Assembly (NCBI RefSeq): GCF_943912555.1
Contig: NZ_CALTUR010000048.1
Span: 1 to 12,657, forward strand
Origin: an uncultured Streptococcus sp.
Lineage (GTDB): Bacteria > Bacillota > Bacilli > Lactobacillales > Streptococcaceae
Direction of reading: 5' to 3'
DNA length: 12,657 bases
How positions within the stretch are numbered: position 1 is the stretch's first letter; each line of letters begins with the position of its first letter. The notes beneath the pieces are model-generated. The model saw nothing but the letters and a program-made list of their open reading frames with translations, ran no database searches and was not told where the DNA came from. A program made the translations under genes and the position numbers. Positions 1 through 9,687 of the stretch are shown piece by piece.

Positions 1-135
1 CCTATAATGTGTGTGATCCAAGTATTTTTGATAGAACATATAATTAGAGTTCGAAATAGGATTATGCAGATAGGTGAAATTATAATTATTGTTGCTTCTA
101 TAATATTATTTATTGATAGTATATTTAGTTTGTAA
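1..135 (+). CDS. Possible C-terminal tail of an unidentified membrane protein (5' partial)
   Basis: The first frame is open from base 1 to a TAA at 133-135, giving 44 residues. The last 20 or so are strongly hydrophobic (EIIIIVASIILF and onward) and could be a terminal membrane helix, preceded by a basic stretch (IIRVRNR). I do not recognise the protein. It has seven ATA isoleucine codons in 44, unlike the genes downstream, which prefer ATT and ATC. That suggests either an AT-rich acquired gene or chance open sequence in non-coding DNA. The terminator at about 433-464 could serve it, although 300 bases separate the two. Low certainty; the sequence to the left would decide. Confidence 0.3.
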   Translation, partial: PIMCVIQVFLIEHIIRVRNRIMQIGEIIIIVASIILFIDSIFSL

Positions 136-278
136 CAAAAGGCTTCTCTATAAAATCAAATTTTCCAGATACCTGCTGAAGCTGATTTATCATCTCATCT
201 TTCTTCTACTATCTACGTCACTAAACTTGACAGACATATATTGCAGGTACAGCCTCTCTACCTACAATCTCAAAGTTA
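136..278. other. AT-rich intergenic stretch, no gene seen
   Basis: No convincing start with a ribosome binding site is found on either strand. The end of the stretch (about 256-275, CTACCTACAATCTCAAAG) weakly resembles the CTATCTACAACCTCAAAA motif that often accompanies RUP-like repeats in pneumococcal genomes. It may be a decayed repeat remnant; this is recollection of the motif, not a search result. Confidence 0.4.
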
Positions 279-383
279 ATACTCTTCGAAAATCTCTTCA
301 AACCACGTCAGCTTTGCCTTGCCGTACTCAAGTACAGCCTGCGACTAGCTTCCTAGTTTGCTCTTTGATTTTCGTTGAGTATA
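279..383. repeat. RUP-like small repeat (about 105 bases)
   Basis: The left end reads ATACTCTTCGAAAATC and the right end, read on the other strand, ATACTCAACGAAAATC, so the element has terminal inverted repeats differing only at two central bases. The length (105 bases) and AT-rich flank fit the RUP element of Streptococcus pneumoniae, a roughly 107-base non-autonomous repeat thought to be moved by the IS630-Spn1 transposase at TA targets. Inside is a small perfect hairpin (GTACT-CA-AGTAC, about 324-335). It lies in intergenic DNA upstream of the operon promoter and encodes nothing. Family naming is from memory of the end sequences. Confidence 0.8.
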
Positions 384-384
384 A

Positions 385-425
385 CCTGCGGCTAGTTTCT
401 TGGTTTGCTCTTTGATTTTTGTTGA
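385..425. repeat. Partial second copy of the RUP-like right end
   Basis: CCTGCGGCTAGTTTCTTGG and the sequence after it repeats 338-383 with a period of 47 bases and about six transitions, including GATTTTTGTTGA against GATTTTCGTTGA. The copy decays just before the terminal GAGTATA. It looks like a tandem duplication of the right end, or a remnant of a second element. Confidence 0.75.
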
Positions 426-432
426 TAAAAAG

Positions 433-464
433 AAATGCTCCTCCACGATGGAAGAGCATTTTTT
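433..464. terminator. Bidirectional intrinsic terminator
   Basis: An 11-base stem, ATGCTCCTCCA (435-445) with TGGAAGAGCAT (449-459), has one C·A mismatch and a three-base CGA loop. It extends by two A-T pairs to 433/461. On the plus strand it runs into TTTTTT-ATTTT. On the minus strand it runs into TTTCTTTTT, so it could stop transcription both ways. It separates whatever lies upstream from the operon promoter. Confidence 0.85.
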
Positions 465-507
465 ATTTTGATTCTCACACAAATATTTCTAATTTTTTAT
501 TAGTATT

Positions 508-516
508 AGTATACCA
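508..516 (-). promoter_or_regulatory. Possible minus-strand extended -10 promoter
   Basis: Read on the minus strand, 516-508 is TGGTATACT, an extended -10 element matching TATAAT at five of six positions. A candidate -35 is weak (TTGTTA, 19 bases upstream). Transcription would begin near 501, by a small inverted repeat (CTAAT-TTTTT-ATTAG, 489-503), and meet the bidirectional terminator after about 70-75 bases. No ORF with a ribosome binding site lies in that span. Confidence 0.35.
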
Positions 517-557
517 TTTTTAAAAACGAGAGTAACAAAGCAAGGGTAGTTTCTTTT

Positions 558-586
558 TTGAGAATTGTCACAAAATTTGATATAAT
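558..586 (+). promoter_or_regulatory. Main operon promoter (SigA-type, extended -10)
   Basis: TTGAGA (558-563) and TATAAT (581-586) are separated by 17 bases, and TGA at 578-580 makes the -10 an extended TGnTATAAT. Both boxes and the spacing are near consensus for the housekeeping sigma factor. Transcription should start about seven bases after the -10, at 593-594, which is the ATG of the first gene. Confidence 0.85.
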
Positions 587-593
587 TGTAGCT

Positions 594-1757
594 ATGAATA
601 AAATAAGAGTCAGCAAAAGGGTTGAAAAGAAGCTCGCTAAAGGATTAGTTTTACTAGAAGCTAGCGACCTTGCAGATATCAATCTTAAGGATCAGGAGGT
701 AGAAGTCTATCGTCAAGAAGGGACCTTTCTTGGGACTGCCTACCTTTCCCAACAAAACAAGGGCTTGGGCTGGTTTGTGAGCATAGACAAGGTGACCTTT
801 AATCAAGCTTTCTTTGAAACGCTGTTTAGACAAGCTAAAGAAAAGAGAAGTGCCTACTATCAAGATGATTTGACAACCGCCTTTCGTCTCTTTAACCAAG
901 AGGGAGATGGTTTTGGTGGTCTGACAGTGGATCTTTATGGCGACTATGCTGTCTTTTCTTGGTATAACTCTTATGTTTATCAGATTCGTCAGACCATCTC
1001 AGAAGCTTTTAGACAGGTTTTTCCTGAGGTTTTAGGGACCTATGAGAAGATCCGTTTTAAGGGTTTGGACTATGAATCTGCCCATGTTTATGGTCAAGAA
1101 GCACCTGACTTCTTCACTGTTTTGGAAAATGGTGTCCTCTATCAAGTCTTTATGAATGATGGCTTGATGACAGGGATTTTCCTAGACCAGCATGAAGTTC
1201 GCGGTAGTTTAGTGGATGGATTGGCTATGGGTAAATCCTTGCTCAATATGTTTTCCTATACAGCAGCCTTTTCAGTAGCTGCAGCTATGGGAGGAGCTAA
1301 CCAGACAACTTCTGTTGACCTAGCTAAACGTTCACGAGAATTGTCTCAAGCGCATTTTCAGGCAAATGGAATCAGCACAGACGACCATCGTTTTGTAGTC
1401 ATGGATGTATTTGAGTATTTCAAGTATGCCAAGCGAAAAGGCTTGACATACGATGTGATTGTCCTAGATCCGCCTAGCTTTGCTCGGAACAAAAAACAGA
1501 CCTTCTCTGTGGCCAAGGATTATCACAAGTTGATTTCCCAGAGTCTTGAGATTTTAAATCCGGAAGGGATTATCATTGCCAGTACCAATGCTGCCAATGT
1601 TTCCCGCCAGAAATTTACAGAACAAATTGATAAAGGCTTTGCAGGAAGAAGTTACCAGATTTTAAACAAATACGGTCTTCCAGCAGATTTTGCCTATAAT
1701 AAAAAAGATGAGAGTAGTAATTACCTTAAGGTGATTAGTATGAAGGTTAGTAAATGA
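594..1757 (+). CDS. Class I SAM-dependent rRNA methyltransferase (RlmI/RlmK-like, COG1092)
   Basis: A predicted 387-residue methyltransferase with an N-terminal PUA-like RNA-binding region (about 1-75) and a Rossmann-type catalytic domain. Visible family marks are TGIFLDQH (183-190), the SAM-binding strand and loop [15 protein letters not shown] (206-220), an acidic residue after the next strand (SVDLAKRS, from 230), and motif IV LDPPSF (271-276). The nearest described enzymes methylate 23S rRNA: RlmI makes m5C and RlmK makes m7G. Which base this one modifies cannot be read here. The protein contains no cysteine, and the place where RlmI-type proteins carry a Cys-containing motif reads ASTNAANVS, which argues against canonical m5C chemistry. 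I chose the ATG at 594; the in-frame TTG at 558 lies in the -35 box and cannot be transcribed from this promoter. The stop overlaps the aroD start (ATGA), so the two are translationally coupled. Confidence 0.85.
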   Translation: MNKIRVSKRVEKKLAKGLVLLEASDLADINLKDQEVEVYRQEGTFLGTAYLSQQNKGLGWFVSIDKVTFNQAFFETLFRQAKEKRSAYYQDDLTTAFRLFNQEGDGFGGLTVDLYGDYAVFSWYNSYVYQIRQTISEAFRQVFPEVLGTYEKIRFKGLDYESAHVYGQEAPDFFTVLENGVLYQVFMNDGLMTGIFLDQHEVRGSLVDGLAMGKSLLNMFSYTAAFSVAAAMGGANQTTSVDLAKRSRELSQAHFQANGISTDDHRFVVMDVFEYFKYAKRKGLTYDVIVLDPPSFARNKKQTFSVAKDYHKLISQSLEILNPEGIIIASTNAANVSRQKFTEQIDKGFAGRSYQILNKYGLPADFAYNKKDESSNYLKVISMKVSK

Positions 1758-2431
1758 AATTAATCGTTTCAGTAATGCCAAGAAGTTTAGAGGAGGCTCA
1801 AGCTCTGGATGCTACGAGGTATCTGGATGCCGACATCATTGAATGGCGTGCCGACTATCTGCCTAAAGAAGCGATTCTGCAGGTAGCTCCAGCTATTTTT
1901 GAAAAATTCGCAGGCCGTGAGTTGGTTTTCACTCTGCGAACTCGCGCTGAAGGGGGAGAAATCGACCTTTCTCCAGAAGAATATATCCATCTAATCAAGG
2001 AAGTGGCGCAACTCTATCAACCAGACTATATTGATTTTGAATACTATAGCTACAAGGATGTTTTTGAGGAAATGTTGGATTTCCCAAATCTCATTTTGAG
2101 TTACCACAATTTCCAAGAAACACCTGAAAACATGATGGAAATCTTGTCAGAGTTGACGAGCCTAAATCCAAAACTTGTTAAGGTTGCGGTGATGGCTCAC
2201 ACGGAGCAGGATGTGCTAGACTTGATGAACTATACACGAGGCTTTAAAACTCTCAATCCTGAGCAGGAATATGTAACGATTTCTATGGGCAAGGTGGGTA
2301 AGGTCTCTCGTATCACTGCAGATGTGACGGGTTCGAGCTGGTCCTTTGCTAGTCTAGATGAGGCAAGTGCCCCAGGTCAGATTTCTCTAGCTAACATGAA
2401 AAAAATTCGGGAGATTTTGGATGAAGCTTGA
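1754..2431 (+). CDS. aroD: 3-dehydroquinate dehydratase, type I
   Basis: AroD dehydrates 3-dehydroquinate to 3-dehydroshikimate, the third step of the shikimate pathway, in the cytoplasm. The 225-residue length fits the type I (Schiff-base, TIM-barrel) class. The catalytic pair is visible: His118 in LSYHNF and the Schiff-base Lys143 in KLVKVAVM. Substrate-binding residues appear as EWR (30-32), LRTR (61-64), Arg186 in GKVSRI and Gln209 in APGQIS. The start is the ATG of an ATGA overlap with the upstream methyltransferase gene, with GAAGG at 1742-1746 seven bases before it. The 3' end overlaps aroE by 11 bases. The gene appears intact. Confidence 0.96.
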   Translation: MKLIVSVMPRSLEEAQALDATRYLDADIIEWRADYLPKEAILQVAPAIFEKFAGRELVFTLRTRAEGGEIDLSPEEYIHLIKEVAQLYQPDYIDFEYYSYKDVFEEMLDFPNLILSYHNFQETPENMMEILSELTSLNPKLVKVAVMAHTEQDVLDLMNYTRGFKTLNPEQEYVTISMGKVGKVSRITADVTGSSWSFASLDEASAPGQISLANMKKIREILDEA

Positions 2432-3275
2432 TGGCTATACACGTTTAGCTGCCGTTGTTGCCAATCCTATTAAGCATTCTATTTCCCCTTTTATCCATAA
2501 TAGTGCCTTTGAGGCGACAGCTACCAATGGTGTTTACGTGGCTTGGGAGATTGAAGCAGGTGATTTGGAAATCACAGTGGCTAATATTCGTCGCTACCAG
2601 ATGTTTGGAATTAACCTTTCTATGCCCTATAAGGAGCAAGTGATTCCTTATTTGGATGAATTGAGCGATGAGGCGCGCTTGATTGGTGCGGTCAATACGG
2701 TTGTCAATGAGAATGGCAATTTAATTGGATATAATACAGATGGCAAGGGATTTTTTAAGAGCTTGCCTTCTTTTACAATTACAGGTAAAAAGATGACCCT
2801 GCTGGGTGCAGGTGGTGCGGCTAAGTCCATTCTGGCGCAAGCTATTTTGGATGGCGTCAGTCAGATTTCGGTCTTTGTTCGTTCAGTTTCTATGGAAAAA
2901 ACAAGACCTTATCTAGACAAGTTACAGGAGAAGACAGGCTTTAAGGTGGACTTGTATGCTTTAGAAGATGTTCCTGAACTGCAAGCAAGGATTGCTAAGT
3001 CGGATTTACTGGTCAATGCGACAAGTGTAGGGATGGATGGTCAATCATCTCCAGTTCCTGAAAAAATTGTCCTATCAGAAACTCTTTTAGTAGCAGATAT
3101 CATTTACCAACCCTTTGAAACACCATTTTTGAAATGGGCCAGAAGTCAGGGCAATCCAGCGGTCAATGGTCTGGGAATGTTGCTCTATCAAGCTGCAGAA
3201 GCTTTTCAACTGTGGACAGGAAAGGAAATGCCAACAGAAGAGATTTGGCAGTCCTTAACAGAAAAATACCAATAA
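2421..3275 (+). CDS. aroE: Shikimate dehydrogenase (NADP-dependent)
   Basis: AroE reduces 3-dehydroshikimate to shikimate with NADPH. The 284-residue protein has the usual two domains. The substrate half shows the shikimate-binding [12 protein letters not shown] motif (19-30), the catalytic lysine in NLSMPYKE (Lys71) and the partner aspartate in GYNTDGKG (Asp107). The cofactor half shows the Rossmann loop [10 protein letters not shown] (127-136) and NATSVGM. The C-terminus carries [14 protein letters not shown], also typical. GGGAG at 2409-2413 places the start at 2421, inside the last codons of aroD, so translation is probably coupled. An alternative ATG at 2431 is out of frame. Confidence 0.96.
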   Translation: MKLDGYTRLAAVVANPIKHSISPFIHNSAFEATATNGVYVAWEIEAGDLEITVANIRRYQMFGINLSMPYKEQVIPYLDELSDEARLIGAVNTVVNENGNLIGYNTDGKGFFKSLPSFTITGKKMTLLGAGGAAKSILAQAILDGVSQISVFVRSVSMEKTRPYLDKLQEKTGFKVDLYALEDVPELQARIAKSDLLVNATSVGMDGQSSPVPEKIVLSETLLVADIIYQPFETPFLKWARSQGNPAVNGLGMLLYQAAEAFQLWTGKEMPTEEIWQSLTEKYQ

Positions 3276-3280
3276 AGAAA

Positions 3281-3293
3281 AGGAGACTCTCCT
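3281..3293 (+). promoter_or_regulatory. aroB ribosome binding site inside a perfect inverted repeat
   Basis: AGGAG-ACT-CTCCT forms a five-pair hairpin with a three-base loop that covers the whole Shine-Dalgarno sequence and ends directly against the aroB ATG at 3294. In RNA this would partly hide the ribosome binding site unless ribosomes ending aroE open it. The structure is seen; the regulatory effect is inference. Confidence 0.6.
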
Positions 3294-4361
3294 ATGAAAA
3301 TCAGAATTGATATTCCTCATCATCCTTATGAAATTCAGATTGAAAAAGGCTGTCTGGCTCAGGCTGGTCAATGGTTGCGAGAACTCTGGCAACCTCAAAA
3401 AGTGGTTATCGTGACCGATAACCATGTAGCTTCTCTCTATGCAGAGAAGGTCAAGCTCAGCCTAGAAGATGCTGGTTTTCAGGTAGCGGTATTTGACTTT
3501 TTAGAAGGCGAAGAAAGGAAAAATCTGACCACTGTTCAGAAAGTCTATGAATTTTTAGTCAAGCAAGGACTGACTCGTAGCGATGGAATCGTGGCTCTTG
3601 GTGGTGGTGTCGTTGGGGACCTGGCTGGTTTTGTAGCCTCTACCTATATGCGGGGCATTCATTTTGTTCAGATACCGACTAGCTTGACAGCCCAGGTGGA
3701 TTCTTCTATCGGTGGAAAGACGGGTGTTAATACTCCTTTTGCTAAAAATATGGTGGGGACCTTTGCCCAACCAGATGGGGTTCTGATTGACCCACTTGTT
3801 CTTGAAACGCTTGGAAAAAGAGAGTTGATTGAAGGGATGGGGGAGGTCATCAAGTATGGCTTGATTGAGGATCCAGCACTTTGGGCTCTCTTGACGGAGC
3901 TAGATGGTTCTGTTGAGAGCATTTTGGAACATGCAGAGACCTTGATTGAACATTCTTGTCAGGTCAAGCGTAAGATGGTAGTTGAGGATGAGTTGGACAA
4001 TGGTGTTCGTCTTTACCTCAATTTTGGCCACACTATTGGCCATGCTATTGAAGCGACGGCTGGTTATGGCAAGGTCATGCATGGAGAAGCTGTGGCCATG
4101 GGTATGGTACAGATTTCCAAGGTTGCTGAGGAAAAAGGCCTCATGCCAGCTGGCATTACCCAGTCCATCACAGAAATGTGTCAGAAATTTGGCTTGCCTG
4201 TTAACTATGAAAACTGGGATGTAGATAAGCTTTATCAAGCTCTTACTCATGACAAGAAAGCGCGTGGCAATACCTTGAAATTGGTCTTGGTGCCAGAGCT
4301 TGGTTCAGCGACTATTCACCCAGTTTCTCTGGAAGAGATGAAAGACTACTTGGTAAAATAA
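3294..4361 (+). CDS. aroB: 3-dehydroquinate synthase
   Basis: AroB cyclises DAHP to 3-dehydroquinate, the second shikimate step, using NAD+ and a divalent metal (zinc or cobalt). The 355-residue length is normal. The NAD-binding GGGVVGD (103-109) is followed by [19 protein letters not shown] (128-146) and KNMVGTF. The three metal ligands expected in the family are visible as Glu184 (EGMGEVIK), His246 (FGHTIGH) and His263 (MHGEAVAMG). The gene starts 18 bases after aroE with an AGGAG site eight bases upstream. No defect is seen. Gene order (aroD, aroE, aroB) does not follow reaction order, which is usual in this operon. Confidence 0.97.
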   Translation: MKIRIDIPHHPYEIQIEKGCLAQAGQWLRELWQPQKVVIVTDNHVASLYAEKVKLSLEDAGFQVAVFDFLEGEERKNLTTVQKVYEFLVKQGLTRSDGIVALGGGVVGDLAGFVASTYMRGIHFVQIPTSLTAQVDSSIGGKTGVNTPFAKNMVGTFAQPDGVLIDPLVLETLGKRELIEGMGEVIKYGLIEDPALWALLTELDGSVESILEHAETLIEHSCQVKRKMVVEDELDNGVRLYLNFGHTIGHAIEATAGYGKVMHGEAVAMGMVQISKVAEEKGLMPAGITQSITEMCQKFGLPVNYENWDVDKLYQALTHDKKARGNTLKLVLVPELGSATIHPVSLEEMKDYLVK

Positions 4362-4370
4362 GGAGAGTGT

Positions 4371-5537
4371 ATGAGATATTTAACTGCAGGAGAATCACAT
4401 GGCCCCCGTCTGACGGCTATCATTGAAGGAATTCCAGCTGGGCTACCTTTGACAGCAGAGGATATCAATGAGGACCTTAAACGCCGTCAGGGTGGTTACG
4501 GTCGTGGTGGCCGTATGAAGATTGAGAGTGACCAGGTTGTCTTTACTTCGGGTGTTCGCCATGGGAAGACGACAGGGGCTCCCATTACCATGGATGTCAT
4601 CAATAAGGACCACCAAAAATGGCTGGATATTATGTCTGCGGAAGACATTGAAGAGCGACTTAAAAGCAAACGGAAAATCACTCATCCTCGTCCAGGTCAT
4701 GCTGACTTGGTAGGGGGGATCAAGTACCGTTTTGACGATTTGAGAAATTCTTTGGAGCGTTCATCAGCTCGTGAAACAACTATGCGAGTGGCAGTCGGGG
4801 CTGTAGCCAAACGCCTCTTGGCTGAGCTGGATATGGAGATTGCCAACCATGTCGTAGTCTTTGGTGGCAAGGAAATCGATGTTCCTGAGAATCTCACAGT
4901 TGCTGAGATTAAGGAAAGAGCTGCCCAGTCTGAAGTTTCTATTGTCAACCAAGAAAGAGAACAGGAAATCAAGGATTATATTGACCAAATCAAACGTGAC
5001 GGGGACACCATTGGTGGAGTAGTAGAGACGGTTGTTGGAGGTGTTCCAGTTGGTCTTGGTTCCTATGTCCAATGGGACAGAAAATTGGATGCAAGATTGG
5101 CCCAAGCTGTTGTCTCTATCAATGCCTTTAAAGGGGTGGAATTTGGTCTTGGTTTTGAAGCTGGTTATCGTAAAGGCAGCCAAGTCATGGATGAAATTCT
5201 CTGGTCTAAAGAAGACGGCTATACCCGCCGTACCAACAATCTGGGAGGCTTTGAAGGTGGTATGACCAATGGGCAACCCATCGTTGTTCGAGGCGTGATG
5301 AAGCCCATTCCTACTCTCTACAAACCACTTATGAGTGTGGATATCGAAACCCATGAACCCTACAAGGCAACAGTCGAAAGAAGTGATCCGACCGCTCTTC
5401 CAGCTGCAGGAGTGGTCATGGAAGCTGTTGTGGCAACGGTTCTGGCACAAGAAATCCTTGAAAAATTCTCATCAGACAATCTAGAGGAATTAAAAGAAGC
5501 GGTAGCCAAACACCTAGACTATACAAAGAACTATTAA
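4371..5537 (+). CDS. aroC: Chorismate synthase
   Basis: AroC eliminates phosphate from EPSP to form chorismate, the last common step, with reduced FMN as cofactor. The 388-residue protein opens with the family signature [12 protein letters not shown] (His10 active-site acid) and contains KTTGAPITM (66-74), RPGHADL (107-113; His110) and the SSARET block (131-136) expected around the FMN and substrate site. The C-terminal [19 protein letters not shown] segment is also conserved in the family. There is no sign of a flavin reductase domain, so this should be a monofunctional enzyme dependent on an external reductant. The start follows aroB by nine bases, with AGGAG overlapping the intergenic gap. 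Confidence 0.97.
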   Translation: MRYLTAGESHGPRLTAIIEGIPAGLPLTAEDINEDLKRRQGGYGRGGRMKIESDQVVFTSGVRHGKTTGAPITMDVINKDHQKWLDIMSAEDIEERLKSKRKITHPRPGHADLVGGIKYRFDDLRNSLERSSARETTMRVAVGAVAKRLLAELDMEIANHVVVFGGKEIDVPENLTVAEIKERAAQSEVSIVNQEREQEIKDYIDQIKRDGDTIGGVVETVVGGVPVGLGSYVQWDRKLDARLAQAVVSINAFKGVEFGLGFEAGYRKGSQVMDEILWSKEDGYTRRTNNLGGFEGGMTNGQPIVVRGVMKPIPTLYKPLMSVDIETHEPYKATVERSDPTALPAAGVVMEAVVATVLAQEILEKFSSDNLEELKEAVAKHLDYTKNY

Positions 5538-5546
5538 GGAGTTCCT

Positions 5547-6650
5547 ATGGCAAAAACAGTCTATATCGCAGGTCTTGGTTTGATCGGTGCCTCTATGGCA
5601 CTCGGTATCAAACGCGATCATCCAGATTATGAAATTTTAGGTTATAATCGCAGTCAAGCTTCGAGAGATATCGCCTTGAAAGAAGGCATGATTGACCGTG
5701 CAACGGATGATTTTGCTAGTTTTGCTCCTCTTGCGGATATCATTATTCTTAGCTTGCCAATCAAACAAACCATTGCTTTCATTAAGGAATTGGCCAACTT
5801 GGACTTGAAAAAAGGCGTGATTATCTCAGATGCTGGTTCGACCAAGTCAGCCATTGTGGATGCAGCGGAGCAGTATTTGACTGGCAAATCTGTTCGCTTT
5901 GTCGGGGCCCATCCCATGGCTGGTAGTCACAAGACAGGGGCTGCTTCTGCGGATGTCAATCTTTTTGAAAATGCCTATTATATCTTTACACCTTCAAGCC
6001 TGACAAGTCAGGACACGCTTGAGGAAATGAAGGACTTGCTTTCAGGTCTTCATGCCCGTTTTATCGAGATTGATGCCAAGGAGCACGATCGAGTGACTTC
6101 TCAGATTAGCCATTTCCCTCATATTCTGGCTTCTAGTCTCATGGAGCAGACCGCGGTCTATGCTCAAGAACATGAGATGGCAAGGCGCTTTGCGGCAGGT
6201 GGTTTTCGAGATATGACTCGAATTGCGGAAAGCGAACCAGGGATGTGGACTTCCATTCTCTTGTCCAATCGAGAGACTATCCTAGAGCGGATTGCGGATT
6301 TCAAGGAGCGTTTGGAAGCGATTGGTCAAGCCATCAGCAAGGGAGATGAGGAGCAGATTTGGAACTTTTTCAATCAAGCGCGTGAGCAACGTCAGGCCAT
6401 GGAAATTCATAAGCGTGGCGGTGTGGATAGCTCTTATGACCTTTATGTCGATGTTCCCGATGAAGAAGATGTCATCTTGAGGATTTTGGAACTACTACGT
6501 GGAACTTCCTTGGTCAATATTCATATCAACGAGGAAAACCGTGAGGATATTCACGGGATTCTACAAATTTCATTTAAAAATGCTCAAGACTTAGAAAGAG
6601 CTGAGCATCTCATAACAGAAAATACCGACTACACAGTTGTCATCAAATAA
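5547..6650 (+). CDS. tyrA: Prephenate dehydrogenase with C-terminal ACT domain
   Basis: TyrA oxidatively decarboxylates prephenate to 4-hydroxyphenylpyruvate, the branch towards tyrosine, using NAD(P)+. The N-terminus has the Rossmann motif GLGLIGAS (9-16). AHPMAGS (121-127) and ISHFPH (187-192) are catalytic-domain motifs, the latter holding the expected active-site histidine. After about residue 300 the sequence [14 protein letters not shown] and what follows fit an ACT domain, the usual site of tyrosine feedback in Gram-positive TyrA. There is no chorismate mutase domain fused to it, so mutase must come from another gene. At 367 residues it is full length. It starts nine bases after aroC with AAGGAG at a normal distance. 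Confidence 0.95.
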   Translation: MAKTVYIAGLGLIGASMALGIKRDHPDYEILGYNRSQASRDIALKEGMIDRATDDFASFAPLADIIILSLPIKQTIAFIKELANLDLKKGVIISDAGSTKSAIVDAAEQYLTGKSVRFVGAHPMAGSHKTGAASADVNLFENAYYIFTPSSLTSQDTLEEMKDLLSGLHARFIEIDAKEHDRVTSQISHFPHILASSLMEQTAVYAQEHEMARRFAAGGFRDMTRIAESEPGMWTSILLSNRETILERIADFKERLEAIGQAISKGDEEQIWNFFNQAREQRQAMEIHKRGGVDSSYDLYVDVPDEEDVILRILELLRGTSLVNIHINEENREDIHGILQISFKNAQDLERAEHLITENTDYTVVIK

Positions 6651-6660
6651 GGAGAAAATC

Positions 6661-6999
6661 ATGTCAAATATTTACGATAGTGCAAACGAACTCAGTCGCG
6701 GTTTACGCGAATTACCAGAATACAAGGCTGTAAAAGCAGCTAAAGATGCTATTTCAGCAGATTCTGAGGCAAGCAAAATTTTTACAGAATATGTTGCCTT
6801 CCAAGAGGAAATTCAAAGACTAGCCCAGACAGGTCAAATGCCAGACGCTTCCTTCCAAGCTAAGATGGAAGGATTTGGCAAGCAGATTCAGGGGAACAGC
6901 CTCTTGTCAGAATTCTTTACCAAGCAACAACAATTGGCCATTTACCTTTCTGACATTGAAAAAATTGTTTTCGAACCAGTTTCAGAATTGCTAAAATAA
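6661..6999 (+). CDS. YheA/YlbF/YmcA-family small helical protein (UPF0342)
   Basis: A 112-residue, mostly alpha-helical, charged protein with [20 protein letters not shown] at its N-terminus and a central [17 protein letters not shown], as in the YheA/UPF0342 branch of the YlbF/YmcA family. In Bacillus, YlbF and YmcA form a complex with YaaT that aids RNase Y processing and development. The function of the YheA branch is not established, so no role is claimed here. GGAG at 6651-6654 lies six bases before the ATG at 6661, which is preferred over an in-frame upstream start at 6637 inside tyrA. The gene sits in the middle of the aromatic operon and ends just before a hairpin terminator. Confidence 0.85.
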   Translation: MSNIYDSANELSRGLRELPEYKAVKAAKDAISADSEASKIFTEYVAFQEEIQRLAQTGQMPDASFQAKMEGFGKQIQGNSLLSEFFTKQQQLAIYLSDIEKIVFEPVSELLK

Positions 7000-8838
<1,839 letters not shown>

Positions 8839-8842
<4 letters not shown>

Positions 8843-9687
8843 AAATTGCTTACCTAGGTCCCAAGGGATCATTTTCACACCACGTTGTGCAGACAGCTTT
8901 TCCTCATGAGGAATTGCAGGCCTTTGCCAATATTACAGATGTCATCAAGGCTTATGAACAAGGCTTGGTGGACTATTCTGTGGTGCCAGTTGAAAATTCT
9001 ATCGAGGGTAGTGTTCATGAAACCTTGGACTACCTTTTTCATCAGGCCCGCATTCAAGCAGTGGCAGAAATCGTTCAGCCTATTCATCAGCAGTTGATGG
9101 TGGTCCCAGGCCACACTAAGATTGAAAAGATTTTTTCACATCCACAGGCCTTGGCTCAAGGAAAGAAATTTATCGATGAACAGTATCCAGAGGCTCAAAT
9201 CGAGGTAACAGCTAGTACAGCTTATGCGGCCCGTTTTATTTCCGAACATCCTAATCAGCCTTTTGCGGCTATTGCACCAAGAAGTTCTGCTGAAGAATAT
9301 GGCTTAGAACTGATTGCTGAAGATATTCAAGAAATGGAAGCTAATTTTACACGTTTCTGGGTTTTGGGAGCTGAAGGTACAGCCATTCCCTTGCAAGCAC
9401 AAAGGGAAAAAATGAGTTTGGCCTTGACCTTACCTGACAACCTTCCAGGTGCACTTTATAAGGCCCTATCGACCTTTGCTTGGCGAGGAATTGACCTAAC
9501 AAAAATTGAAAGTCGGCCACTCAAGACAGCACTGGGAGAATACTTTTTCATTATCGATGTGGACTATGCCGATAAGGACCTGGTCCACTTTGCCCAAAAA
9601 GAATTAGAAGCGATTGGAATTCAGTATAAAGTACTGGGCGCCTACCCCATTTATCCAATATCAGACCATGGAAAGGAGAGAAGATGA
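8839..9687 (+). CDS. pheA: Prephenate dehydratase with ACT domain
   Basis: PheA converts prephenate to phenylpyruvate, the branch towards phenylalanine. The 282-residue protein is monofunctional: it starts directly at the dehydratase motif YLGPKGSFSHH (5-15) with no chorismate mutase domain in front. VPVENSIEGSV (49-59) and the catalytic NFTRFWVLG (Thr171-Arg172-Phe173) mark the active site. The C-terminal ACT domain (about 193-270) contains GALY (204-207) and ESRP (224-227), the motifs that bind phenylalanine for feedback inhibition. GAGGAA at 8828-8833 lies five bases before the ATG, which is part of an ATGA overlap with aroK. The 3' end makes another ATGA overlap with the LCP gene. Confidence 0.96.

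Noticed and set aside
113..415. Plus-strand 100-residue ORF from a TTG start
   Set aside because: It has no ribosome binding site, overlaps the end of another open frame, and runs through the RUP-like repeat, whose conserved bases follow the repeat and not a protein.
558..593. Upstream TTG start adding 12 residues to the methyltransferase
   Set aside because: The TTG is part of the -35 box of the operon promoter and would lie upstream of the transcript; the ATG at 594 is better.
136..593. Riboswitch or T-box leader controlling the aromatic operon
   Set aside because: The promoter sits directly against the first start codon, leaving no transcribed leader for such an element.
3900..4250. Minus-strand ORF of 116 residues antisense to aroB
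   Set aside because: It is a shadow of the metal-binding region of aroB with no independent coding signal.
4764..5450. Minus-strand ORF of 228 residues antisense to aroC
   Set aside because: It shadows a well-conserved aroC; no ribosome binding site, family motif or promoter is seen, and its composition is that of an antisense frame.
6637..6660. Earlier in-frame start for the YheA-like gene inside tyrA
   Set aside because: The good GGAG site serves ATG 6661, and family members begin close to that methionine.
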